A stretch of DNA of 64,000 nucleotides from assembly GCF_020379485.1 (NCBI RefSeq), contig NW_026014680.1, positions 1 through 64,000 on the forward strand, in the 5' to 3' direction. Below are positions 27,601-42,103 of the stretch, piece after piece. Within the stretch, counting starts at the first letter, position 1. Every line of letters starts with the position of its first letter. Below the pieces are notes generated by a model. That model did not search any database. It had not been told where the DNA came from and worked only from the letters and a program-made list of their open reading frames with translations. The translations under genes and the position numbers were made by a program. This DNA is from Brassica napus. Lineage: Eukaryota > Streptophyta > Magnoliopsida > Brassicales > Brassicaceae.

Positions 27601-30600
27601 CTTGATAAACGGAGACGACAAAGGCTCCAAACCTCTTTGAACATCATCATATGTTAGTGCAGGATGCAACTAGGCATTAAAACAATATTGTCATATTTTT
27701 TGAAATTTTCTCAAAATCTATGGGCTAACCCCTACAAAAATATTGAGTTTTTGGTAAATACTTTATATACTGAAGCCTATAATCTTTAGTGTTGTTTTAA
27801 AATTTCTACCATATTCTACATTTGTATTAATGTATGCTAAACTCTTTTTCATGGTAAATGAGCATCGTTCAATTGTTTTTATCAATTAATTTAGTAAAAC
27901 TTCATAATACTCCCTAAATCGATGGAATAACCACTATAAAATTATTATTTTCTTGATAAACGGAGACGACAAAGGCTCCAAACCTCTTTGAACATCATCA
28001 TATGTTAGTGCAGGATGCAACTAGGCATTAAAACAATATTGTCATATTTTTTGAAATTTTCTCAAAATCTATGGGCTAACCCCTACAAAAATATTGAGTT
28101 TTTGGTAAATACTTTATATACTGAAGCCTATAATCTTTAGTGTTGTTTTAAAATTTCTACCATATTCTACATTTGTATTAATGTATGCTAAACTCTTTTT
28201 CATGGTAAATGAGCATCGTTCAATTGTTTTTATCAATTAATTTAGTAAAACTTCATAATACTCCCTAAATCGATGGAATAACCACTATAAAATTATTATT
28301 TTCTTGATAAACGGAGACGACAAAGGCTCCAAACCTCTTTGAACATCATCATATGTTAGTGCAGGATGCAACTAGGCATTAAAACAATATTGTCATATTT
28401 TTTGAAATTTTCTCAAAATCTATGGGCTAACCCCTACAAAAATATTGAGTTTTTGGTAAATACTTTATATACTGAAGCCTATAATCTTTAGTGTTGTTTT
28501 AAAATTTCTACCATATTCTACATTTGTATTAATGTATGCTAAACTCTTTTTCATGGTAAATGAGCATCGTTCAATTGTTTTTATCAATTAATTTAGTAAA
28601 ACTTCATAATACTCCCTAAATCGATGGAATAACCACTATAAAATTATTATTTTCTTGATAAACGGAGACGACAAAGGCTCCAAACCTCTTTGAACATCAT
28701 CATATGTTAGTGCAGGATGCAACTAGGCATTAAAACAATATTGTCATATTTTTTGAAATTTTCTCAAAATCTATGGGCTAACCCCTACAAAAATATTGAG
28801 TTTTTGGTAAATACTTTATATACTGAAGCCTATAATCTTTAGTGTTGTTTTAAAATTTCTACCATATTCTACATTTGTATTAATGTATGCTAAACTCTTT
28901 TTCATGGTAAATGAGCATCGTTCAATTGTTTTTATCAATTAATTTAGTAAAACTTCATAATACTCCCTAAATCGATGGAATAACCACTATAAAATTATTA
29001 TTTTCTTGATAAACGGAGACGACAAAGGCTCCAAACCTCTTTGAACATCATCATATGTTAGTGCAGGATGCAACTAGGCATTAAAACAATATTGTCATAT
29101 TTTTTGAAATTTTCTCAAAATCTATGGGCTAACCCCTACAAAAATATTGAGTTTTTGGTAAATACTTTATATACTGAAGCCTATAATCTTTAGTGTTGTT
29201 TTAAAATTTCTACCATATTCTACATTTGTATTAATGTATGCTAAACTCTTTTTCATGGTAAATGAGCATCGTTCAATTGTTTTTATCAATTAATTTAGTA
29301 AAACTTCATAATACTCCCTAAATCGATGGAATAACCACTATAAAATTATTATTTTCTTGATAAACGGAGACGACAAAGGCTCCAAACCTCTTTGAACATC
29401 ATCATATGTTAGTGCAGGATGCAACTAGGCATTAAAACAATATTGTCATATTTTTTGAAATTTTCTCAAAATCTATGGGCTAACCCCTACAAAAATATTG
29501 AGTTTTTGGTAAATACTTTATATACTGAAGCCTATAATCTTTAGTGTTGTTTTAAAATTTCTACCATATTCTACATTTGTATTAATGTATGCTAAACTCT
29601 TTTTCATGGTAAATGAGCATCGTTCAATTGTTTTTATCAATTAATTTAGTAAAACTTCATAATACTCCCTAAATCGATGGAATAACCACTATAAAATTAT
29701 TATTTTCTTGATAAACGGAGACGACAAAGGCTCCAAACCTCTTTGAACATCATCATATGTTAGTGCAGGATGCAACTAGGCATTAAAACAATATTGTCAT
29801 ATTTTTTGAAATTTTCTCAAAATCTATGGGCTAACCCCTACAAAAATATTGAGTTTTTGGTAAATACTTTATATACTGAAGCCTATAATCTTTAGTGTTG
29901 TTTTAAAATTTCTACCATATTCTACATTTGTATTAATGTATGCTAAACTCTTTTTCATGGTAAATGAGCATCGTTCAATTGTTTTTATCAATTAATTTAG
30001 TAAAACTTCATAATACTCCCTAAATCGATGGAATAACCACTATAAAATTATTATTTTCTTGATAAACGGAGACGACAAAGGCTCCAAACCTCTTTGAACA
30101 TCATCATATGTTAGTGCAGGATGCAACTAGGCATTAAAACAATATTGTCATATTTTTTGAAATTTTCTCAAAATCTATGGGCTAACCCCTACAAAAATAT
30201 TGAGTTTTTGGTAAATACTTTATATACTGAAGCCTATAATCTTTAGTGTTGTTTTAAAATTTCTACCATATTCTACATTTGTATTAATGTATGCTAAACT
30301 CTTTTTCATGGTAAATGAGCATCGTTCAATTGTTTTTATCAATTAATTTAGTAAAACTTCATAATACTCCCTAAATCGATGGAATAACCACTATAAAATT
30401 ATTATTTTCTTGATAAACGGAGACGACAAAGGCTCCAAACCTCTTTGAACATCATCATATGTTAGTGCAGGATGCAACTAGGCATTAAAACAATATTGTC
30501 ATATTTTTTGAAATTTTCTCAAAATCTATGGGCTAACCCCTACAAAAATATTGAGTTTTTGGTAAATACTTTATATACTGAAGCCTATAATCTTTAGTGT

Positions 30601-33600
30601 TGTTTTAAAATTTCTACCATATTCTACATTTGTATTAATGTATGCTAAACTCTTTTTCATGGTAAATGAGCATCGTTCAATTGTTTTTATCAATTAATTT
30701 AGTAAAACTTCATAATACTCCCTAAATCGATGGAATAACCACTATAAAATTATTATTTTCTTGATAAACGGAGACGACAAAGGCTCCAAACCTCTTTGAA
30801 CATCATCATATGTTAGTGCAGGATGCAACTAGGCATTAAAACAATATTGTCATATTTTTTGAAATTTTCTCAAAATCTATGGGCTAACCCCTACAAAAAT
30901 ATTGAGTTTTTGGTAAATACTTTATATACTGAAGCCTATAATCTTTAGTGTTGTTTTAAAATTTCTACCATATTCTACATTTGTATTAATGTATGCTAAA
31001 CTCTTTTTCATGGTAAATGAGCATCGTTCAATTGTTTTTATCAATTAATTTAGTAAAACTTCATAATACTCCCTAAATCGATGGAATAACCACTATAAAA
31101 TTATTATTTTCTTGATAAACGGAGACGACAAAGGCTCCAAACCTCTTTGAACATCATCATATGTTAGTGCAGGATGCAACTAGGCATTAAAACAATATTG
31201 TCATATTTTTTGAAATTTTCTCAAAATCTATGGGCTAACCCCTACAAAAATATTGAGTTTTTGGTAAATACTTTATATACTGAAGCCTATAATCTTTAGT
31301 GTTGTTTTAAAATTTCTACCATATTCTACATTTGTATTAATGTATGCTAAACTCTTTTTCATGGTAAATGAGCATCGTTCAATTGTTTTTATCAATTAAT
31401 TTAGTAAAACTTCATAATACTCCCTAAATCGATGGAATAACCACTATAAAATTATTATTTTCTTGATAAACGGAGACGACAAAGGCTCCAAACCTCTTTG
31501 AACATCATCATATGTTAGTGCAGGATGCAACTAGGCATTAAAACAATATTGTCATATTTTTTGAAATTTTCTCAAAATCTATGGGCTAACCCCTACAAAA
31601 ATATTGAGTTTTTGGTAAATACTTTATATACTGAAGCCTATAATCTTTAGTGTTGTTTTAAAATTTCTACCATATTCTACATTTGTATTAATGTATGCTA
31701 AACTCTTTTTCATGGTAAATGAGCATCGTTCAATTGTTTTTATCAATTAATTTAGTAAAACTTCATAATACTCCCTAAATCGATGGAATAACCACTATAA
31801 AATTATTATTTTCTTGATAAACGGAGACGACAAAGGCTCCAAACCTCTTTGAACATCATCATATGTTAGTGCAGGATGCAACTAGGCATTAAAACAATAT
31901 TGTCATATTTTTTGAAATTTTCTCAAAATCTATGGGCTAACCCCTACAAAAATATTGAGTTTTTGGTAAATACTTTATATACTGAAGCCTATAATCTTTA
32001 GTGTTGTTTTAAAATTTCTACCATATTCTACATTTGTATTAATGTATGCTAAACTCTTTTTCATGGTAAATGAGCATCGTTCAATTGTTTTTATCAATTA
32101 ATTTAGTAAAACTTCATAATACTCCCTAAATCGATGGAATAACCACTATAAAATTATTATTTTCTTGATAAACGGAGACGACAAAGGCTCCAAACCTCTT
32201 TGAACATCATCATATGTTAGTGCAGGATGCAACTAGGCATTAAAACAATATTGTCATATTTTTTGAAATTTTCTCAAAATCTATGGGCTAACCCCTACAA
32301 AAATATTGAGTTTTTGGTAAATACTTTATATACTGAAGCCTATAATCTTTAGTGTTGTTTTAAAATTTCTACCATATTCTACATTTGTATTAATGTATGC
32401 TAAACTCTTTTTCATGGTAAATGAGCATCGTTCAATTGTTTTTATCAATTAATTTAGTAAAACTTCATAATACTCCCTAAATCGATGGAATAACCACTAT
32501 AAAATTATTATTTTCTTGATAAACGGAGACGACAAAGGCTCCAAACCTCTTTGAACATCATCATATGTTAGTGCAGGATGCAACTAGGCATTAAAACAAT
32601 ATTGTCATATTTTTTGAAATTTTCTCAAAATCTATGGGCTAACCCCTACAAAAATATTGAGTTTTTGGTAAATACTTTATATACTGAAGCCTATAATCTT
32701 TAGTGTTGTTTTAAAATTTCTACCATATTCTACATTTGTATTAATGTATGCTAAACTCTTTTTCATGGTAAATGAGCATCGTTCAATTGTTTTTATCAAT
32801 TAATTTAGTAAAACTTCATAATACTCCCTAAATCGATGGAATAACCACTATAAAATTATTATTTTCTTGATAAACGGAGACGACAAAGGCTCCAAACCTC
32901 TTTGAACATCATCATATGTTAGTGCAGGATGCAACTAGGCATTAAAACAATATTGTCATATTTTTTGAAATTTTCTCAAAATCTATGGGCTAACCCCTAC
33001 AAAAATATTGAGTTTTTGGTAAATACTTTATATACTGAAGCCTATAATCTTTAGTGTTGTTTTAAAATTTCTACCATATTCTACATTTGTATTAATGTAT
33101 GCTAAACTCTTTTTCATGGTAAATGAGCATCGTTCAATTGTTTTTATCAATTAATTTAGTAAAACTTCATAATACTCCCTAAATCGATGGAATAACCACT
33201 ATAAAATTATTATTTTCTTGATAAACGGAGACGACAAAGGCTCCAAACCTCTTTGAACATCATCATATGTTAGTGCAGGATGCAACTAGGCATTAAAACA
33301 ATATTGTCATATTTTTTGAAATTTTCTCAAAATCTATGGGCTAACCCCTACAAAAATATTGAGTTTTTGGTAAATACTTTATATACTGAAGCCTATAATC
33401 TTTAGTGTTGTTTTAAAATTTCTACCATATTCTACATTTGTATTAATGTATGCTAAACTCTTTTTCATGGTAAATGAGCATCGTTCAATTGTTTTTATCA
33501 ATTAATTTAGTAAAACTTCATAATACTCCCTAAATCGATGGAATAACCACTATAAAATTATTATTTTCTTGATAAACGGAGACGACAAAGGCTCCAAACC

Positions 33601-36600
33601 TCTTTGAACATCATCATATGTTAGTGCAGGATGCAACTAGGCATTAAAACAATATTGTCATATTTTTTGAAATTTTCTCAAAATCTATGGGCTAACCCCT
33701 ACAAAAATATTGAGTTTTTGGTAAATACTTTATATACTGAAGCCTATAATCTTTAGTGTTGTTTTAAAATTTCTACCATATTCTACATTTGTATTAATGT
33801 ATGCTAAACTCTTTTTCATGGTAAATGAGCATCGTTCAATTGTTTTTATCAATTAATTTAGTAAAACTTCATAATACTCCCTAAATCGATGGAATAACCA
33901 CTATAAAATTATTATTTTCTTGATAAACGGAGACGACAAAGGCTCCAAACCTCTTTGAACATCATCATATGTTAGTGCAGGATGCAACTAGGCATTAAAA
34001 CAATATTGTCATATTTTTTGAAATTTTCTCAAAATCTATGGGCTAACCCCTACAAAAATATTGAGTTTTTGGTAAATACTTTATATACTGAAGCCTATAA
34101 TCTTTAGTGTTGTTTTAAAATTTCTACCATATTCTACATTTGTATTAATGTATGCTAAACTCTTTTTCATGGTAAATGAGCATCGTTCAATTGTTTTTAT
34201 CAATTAATTTAGTAAAACTTCATAATACTCCCTAAATCGATGGAATAACCACTATAAAATTATTATTTTCTTGATAAACGGAGACGACAAAGGCTCCAAA
34301 CCTCTTTGAACATCATCATATGTTAGTGCAGGATGCAACTAGGCATTAAAACAATATTGTCATATTTTTTGAAATTTTCTCAAAATCTATGGGCTAACCC
34401 CTACAAAAATATTGAGTTTTTGGTAAATACTTTATATACTGAAGCCTATAATCTTTAGTGTTGTTTTAAAATTTCTACCATATTCTACATTTGTATTAAT
34501 GTATGCTAAACTCTTTTTCATGGTAAATGAGCATCGTTCAATTGTTTTTATCAATTAATTTAGTAAAACTTCATAATACTCCCTAAATCGATGGAATAAC
34601 CACTATAAAATTATTATTTTCTTGATAAACGGAGACGACAAAGGCTCCAAACCTCTTTGAACATCATCATATGTTAGTGCAGGATGCAACTAGGCATTAA
34701 AACAATATTGTCATATTTTTTGAAATTTTCTCAAAATCTATGGGCTAACCCCTACAAAAATATTGAGTTTTTGGTAAATACTTTATATACTGAAGCCTAT
34801 AATCTTTAGTGTTGTTTTAAAATTTCTACCATATTCTACATTTGTATTAATGTATGCTAAACTCTTTTTCATGGTAAATGAGCATCGTTCAATTGTTTTT
34901 ATCAATTAATTTAGTAAAACTTCATAATACTCCCTAAATCGATGGAATAACCACTATAAAATTATTATTTTCTTGATAAACGGAGACGACAAAGGCTCCA
35001 AACCTCTTTGAACATCATCATATGTTAGTGCAGGATGCAACTAGGCATTAAAACAATATTGTCATATTTTTTGAAATTTTCTCAAAATCTATGGGCTAAC
35101 CCCTACAAAAATATTGAGTTTTTGGTAAATACTTTATATACTGAAGCCTATAATCTTTAGTGTTGTTTTAAAATTTCTACCATATTCTACATTTGTATTA
35201 ATGTATGCTAAACTCTTTTTCATGGTAAATGAGCATCGTTCAATTGTTTTTATCAATTAATTTAGTAAAACTTCATAATACTCCCTAAATCGATGGAATA
35301 ACCACTATAAAATTATTATTTTCTTGATAAACGGAGACGACAAAGGCTCCAAACCTCTTTGAACATCATCATATGTTAGTGCAGGATGCAACTAGGCATT
35401 AAAACAATATTGTCATATTTTTTGAAATTTTCTCAAAATCTATGGGCTAACCCCTACAAAAATATTGAGTTTTTGGTAAATACTTTATATACTGAAGCCT
35501 ATAATCTTTAGTGTTGTTTTAAAATTTCTACCATATTCTACATTTGTATTAATGTATGCTAAACTCTTTTTCATGGTAAATGAGCATCGTTCAATTGTTT
35601 TTATCAATTAATTTAGTAAAACTTCATAATACTCCCTAAATCGATGGAATAACCACTATAAAATTATTATTTTCTTGATAAACGGAGACGACAAAGGCTC
35701 CAAACCTCTTTGAACATCATCATATGTTAGTGCAGGATGCAACTAGGCATTAAAACAATATTGTCATATTTTTTGAAATTTTCTCAAAATCTATGGGCTA
35801 ACCCCTACAAAAATATTGAGTTTTTGGTAAATACTTTATATACTGAAGCCTATAATCTTTAGTGTTGTTTTAAAATTTCTACCATATTCTACATTTGTAT
35901 TAATGTATGCTAAACTCTTTTTCATGGTAAATGAGCATCGTTCAATTGTTTTTATCAATTAATTTAGTAAAACTTCATAATACTCCCTAAATCGATGGAA
36001 TAACCACTATAAAATTATTATTTTCTTGATAAACGGAGACGACAAAGGCTCCAAACCTCTTTGAACATCATCATATGTTAGTGCAGGATGCAACTAGGCA
36101 TTAAAACAATATTGTCATATTTTTTGAAATTTTCTCAAAATCTATGGGCTAACCCCTACAAAAATATTGAGTTTTTGGTAAATACTTTATATACTGAAGC
36201 CTATAATCTTTAGTGTTGTTTTAAAATTTCTACCATATTCTACATTTGTATTAATGTATGCTAAACTCTTTTTCATGGTAAATGAGCATCGTTCAATTGT
36301 TTTTATCAATTAATTTAGTAAAACTTCATAATACTCCCTAAATCGATGGAATAACCACTATAAAATTATTATTTTCTTGATAAACGGAGACGACAAAGGC
36401 TCCAAACCTCTTTGAACATCATCATATGTTAGTGCAGGATGCAACTAGGCATTAAAACAATATTGTCATATTTTTTGAAATTTTCTCAAAATCTATGGGC
36501 TAACCCCTACAAAAATATTGAGTTTTTGGTAAATACTTTATATACTGAAGCCTATAATCTTTAGTGTTGTTTTAAAATTTCTACCATATTCTACATTTGT

Positions 36601-39600
36601 ATTAATGTATGCTAAACTCTTTTTCATGGTAAATGAGCATCGTTCAATTGTTTTTATCAATTAATTTAGTAAAACTTCATAATACTCCCTAAATCGATGG
36701 AATAACCACTATAAAATTATTATTTTCTTGATAAACGGAGACGACAAAGGCTCCAAACCTCTTTGAACATCATCATATGTTAGTGCAGGATGCAACTAGG
36801 CATTAAAACAATATTGTCATATTTTTTGAAATTTTCTCAAAATCTATGGGCTAACCCCTACAAAAATATTGAGTTTTTGGTAAATACTTTATATACTGAA
36901 GCCTATAATCTTTAGTGTTGTTTTAAAATTTCTACCATATTCTACATTTGTATTAATGTATGCTAAACTCTTTTTCATGGTAAATGAGCATCGTTCAATT
37001 GTTTTTATCAATTAATTTAGTAAAACTTCATAATACTCCCTAAATCGATGGAATAACCACTATAAAATTATTATTTTCTTGATAAACGGAGACGACAAAG
37101 GCTCCAAACCTCTTTGAACATCATCATATGTTAGTGCAGGATGCAACTAGGCATTAAAACAATATTGTCATATTTTTTGAAATTTTCTCAAAATCTATGG
37201 GCTAACCCCTACAAAAATATTGAGTTTTTGGTAAATACTTTATATACTGAAGCCTATAATCTTTAGTGTTGTTTTAAAATTTCTACCATATTCTACATTT
37301 GTATTAATGTATGCTAAACTCTTTTTCATGGTAAATGAGCATCGTTCAATTGTTTTTATCAATTAATTTAGTAAAACTTCATAATACTCCCTAAATCGAT
37401 GGAATAACCACTATAAAATTATTATTTTCTTGATAAACGGAGACGACAAAGGCTCCAAACCTCTTTGAACATCATCATATGTTAGTGCAGGATGCAACTA
37501 GGCATTAAAACAATATTGTCATATTTTTTGAAATTTTCTCAAAATCTATGGGCTAACCCCTACAAAAATATTGAGTTTTTGGTAAATACTTTATATACTG
37601 AAGCCTATAATCTTTAGTGTTGTTTTAAAATTTCTACCATATTCTACATTTGTATTAATGTATGCTAAACTCTTTTTCATGGTAAATGAGCATCGTTCAA
37701 TTGTTTTTATCAATTAATTTAGTAAAACTTCATAATACTCCCTAAATCGATGGAATAACCACTATAAAATTATTATTTTCTTGATAAACGGAGACGACAA
37801 AGGCTCCAAACCTCTTTGAACATCATCATATGTTAGTGCAGGATGCAACTAGGCATTAAAACAATATTGTCATATTTTTTGAAATTTTCTCAAAATCTAT
37901 GGGCTAACCCCTACAAAAATATTGAGTTTTTGGTAAATACTTTATATACTGAAGCCTATAATCTTTAGTGTTGTTTTAAAATTTCTACCATATTCTACAT
38001 TTGTATTAATGTATGCTAAACTCTTTTTCATGGTAAATGAGCATCGTTCAATTGTTTTTATCAATTAATTTAGTAAAACTTCATAATACTCCCTAAATCG
38101 ATGGAATAACCACTATAAAATTATTATTTTCTTGATAAACGGAGACGACAAAGGCTCCAAACCTCTTTGAACATCATCATATGTTAGTGCAGGATGCAAC
38201 TAGGCATTAAAACAATATTGTCATATTTTTTGAAATTTTCTCAAAATCTATGGGCTAACCCCTACAAAAATATTGAGTTTTTGGTAAATACTTTATATAC
38301 TGAAGCCTATAATCTTTAGTGTTGTTTTAAAATTTCTACCATATTCTACATTTGTATTAATGTATGCTAAACTCTTTTTCATGGTAAATGAGCATCGTTC
38401 AATTGTTTTTATCAATTAATTTAGTAAAACTTCATAATACTCCCTAAATCGATGGAATAACCACTATAAAATTATTATTTTCTTGATAAACGGAGACGAC
38501 AAAGGCTCCAAACCTCTTTGAACATCATCATATGTTAGTGCAGGATGCAACTAGGCATTAAAACAATATTGTCATATTTTTTGAAATTTTCTCAAAATCT
38601 ATGGGCTAACCCCTACAAAAATATTGAGTTTTTGGTAAATACTTTATATACTGAAGCCTATAATCTTTAGTGTTGTTTTAAAATTTCTACCATATTCTAC
38701 ATTTGTATTAATGTATGCTAAACTCTTTTTCATGGTAAATGAGCATCGTTCAATTGTTTTTATCAATTAATTTAGTAAAACTTCATAATACTCCCTAAAT
38801 CGATGGAATAACCACTATAAAATTATTATTTTCTTGATAAACGGAGACGACAAAGGCTCCAAACCTCTTTGAACATCATCATATGTTAGTGCAGGATGCA
38901 ACTAGGCATTAAAACAATATTGTCATATTTTTTGAAATTTTCTCAAAATCTATGGGCTAACCCCTACAAAAATATTGAGTTTTTGGTAAATACTTTATAT
39001 ACTGAAGCCTATAATCTTTAGTGTTGTTTTAAAATTTCTACCATATTCTACATTTGTATTAATGTATGCTAAACTCTTTTTCATGGTAAATGAGCATCGT
39101 TCAATTGTTTTTATCAATTAATTTAGTAAAACTTCATAATACTCCCTAAATCGATGGAATAACCACTATAAAATTATTATTTTCTTGATAAACGGAGACG
39201 ACAAAGGCTCCAAACCTCTTTGAACATCATCATATGTTAGTGCAGGATGCAACTAGGCATTAAAACAATATTGTCATATTTTTTGAAATTTTCTCAAAAT
39301 CTATGGGCTAACCCCTACAAAAATATTGAGTTTTTGGTAAATACTTTATATACTGAAGCCTATAATCTTTAGTGTTGTTTTAAAATTTCTACCATATTCT
39401 ACATTTGTATTAATGTATGCTAAACTCTTTTTCATGGTAAATGAGCATCGTTCAATTGTTTTTATCAATTAATTTAGTAAAACTTCATAATACTCCCTAA
39501 ATCGATGGAATAACCACTATAAAATTATTATTTTCTTGATAAACGGAGACGACAAAGGCTCCAAACCTCTTTGAACATCATCATATGTTAGTGCAGGATG

Positions 39601-42103
39601 CAACTAGGCATTAAAACAATATTGTCATATTTTTTGAAATTTTCTCAAAATCTATGGGCTAACCCCTACAAAAATATTGAGTTTTTGGTAAATACTTTAT
39701 ATACTGAAGCCTATAATCTTTAGTGTTGTTTTAAAATTTCTACCATATTCTACATTTGTATTAATGTATGCTAAACTCTTTTTCATGGTAAATGAGCATC
39801 GTTCAATTGTTTTTATCAATTAATTTAGTAAAACTTCATAATACTCCCTAAATCGATGGAATAACCACTATAAAATTATTATTTTCTTGATAAACGGAGA
39901 CGACAAAGGCTCCAAACCTCTTTGAACATCATCATATGTTAGTGCAGGATGCAACTAGGCATTAAAACAATATTGTCATATTTTTTGAAATTTTCTCAAA
40001 ATCTATGGGCTAACCCCTACAAAAATATTGAGTTTTTGGTAAATACTTTATATACTGAAGCCTATAATCTTTAGTGTTGTTTTAAAATTTCTACCATATT
40101 CTACATTTGTATTAATGTATGCTAAACTCTTTTTCATGGTAAATGAGCATCGTTCAATTGTTTTTATCAATTAATTTAGTAAAACTTCATAATACTCCCT
40201 AAATCGATGGAATAACCACTATAAAATTATTATTTTCTTGATAAACGGAGACGACAAAGGCTCCAAACCTCTTTGAACATCATCATATGTTAGTGCAGGA
40301 TGCAACTAGGCATTAAAACAATATTGTCATATTTTTTGAAATTTTCTCAAAATCTATGGGCTAACCCCTACAAAAATATTGAGTTTTTGGTAAATACTTT
40401 ATATACTGAAGCCTATAATCTTTAGTGTTGTTTTAAAATTTCTACCATATTCTACATTTGTATTAATGTATGCTAAACTCTTTTTCATGGTAAATGAGCA
40501 TCGTTCAATTGTTTTTATCAATTAATTTAGTAAAACTTCATAATACTCCCTAAATCGATGGAATAACCACTATAAAATTATTATTTTCTTGATAAACGGA
40601 GACGACAAAGGCTCCAAACCTCTTTGAACATCATCATATGTTAGTGCAGGATGCAACTAGGCATTAAAACAATATTGTCATATTTTTTGAAATTTTCTCA
40701 AAATCTATGGGCTAACCCCTACAAAAATATTGAGTTTTTGGTAAATACTTTATATACTGAAGCCTATAATCTTTAGTGTTGTTTTAAAATTTCTACCATA
40801 TTCTACATTTGTATTAATGTATGCTAAACTCTTTTTCATGGTAAATGAGCATCGTTCAATTGTTTTTATCAATTAATTTAGTAAAACTTCATAATACTCC
40901 CTAAATCGATGGAATAACCACTATAAAATTATTATTTTCTTGATAAACGGAGACGACAAAGGCTCCAAACCTCTTTGAACATCATCATATGTTAGTGCAG
41001 GATGCAACTAGGCATTAAAACAATATTGTCATATTTTTTGAAATTTTCTCAAAATCTATGGGCTAACCCCTACAAAAATATTGAGTTTTTGGTAAATACT
41101 TTATATACTGAAGCCTATAATCTTTAGTGTTGTTTTAAAATTTCTACCATATTCTACATTTGTATTAATGTATGCTAAACTCTTTTTCATGGTAAATGAG
41201 CATCGTTCAATTGTTTTTATCAATTAATTTAGTAAAACTTCATAATACTCCCTAAATCGATGGAATAACCACTATAAAATTATTATTTTCTTGATAAACG
41301 GAGACGACAAAGGCTCCAAACCTCTTTGAACATCATCATATGTTAGTGCAGGATGCAACTAGGCATTAAAACAATATTGTCATATTTTTTGAAATTTTCT
41401 CAAAATCTATGGGCTAACCCCTACAAAAATATTGAGTTTTTGGTAAATACTTTATATACTGAAGCCTATAATCTTTAGTGTTGTTTTAAAATTTCTACCA
41501 TATTCTACATTTGTATTAATGTATGCTAAACTCTTTTTCATGGTAAATGAGCATCGTTCAATTGTTTTTATCAATTAATTTAGTAAAACTTCATAATACT
41601 CCCTAAATCGATGGAATAACCACTATAAAATTATTATTTTCTTGATAAACGGAGACGACAAAGGCTCCAAACCTCTTTGAACATCATCATATGTTAGTGC
41701 AGGATGCAACTAGGCATTAAAACAATATTGTCATATTTTTTGAAATTTTCTCAAAATCTATGGGCTAACCCCTACAAAAATATTGAGTTTTTGGTAAATA
41801 CTTTATATACTGAAGCCTATAATCTTTAGTGTTGTTTTAAAATTTCTACCATATTCTACATTTGTATTAATGTATGCTAAACTCTTTTTCATGGTAAATG
41901 AGCATCGTTCAATTGTTTTTATCAATTAATTTAGTAAAACTTCATAATACTCCCTAAATCGATGGAATAACCACTATAAAATTATTATTTTCTTGATAAA
42001 CGGAGACGACAAAGGCTCCAAACCTCTTTGAACATCATCATATGTTAGTGCAGGATGCAACTAGGCATTAAAACAATATTGTCATATTTTTTGAAATTTT
42101 CTC
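12269..42103 (+). repeat. Homogeneous core: 85 consecutive 351-bp monomers
   Basis: The monomer start at 12269 and the one at 42104 are separated by 29,835 bp, exactly 85 times 351. Stretches sampled 20 monomers (7,020 bp) apart, for example at 12601, 19621, 26641, 33661 and 40681, are the same base for base, and I saw no difference while reading through. Such uniformity means either very recent amplification and gene conversion, or an assembler or polisher that imposed one consensus on many copies. The true copy number in the genome may therefore differ from that shown. Confidence 0.9.
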
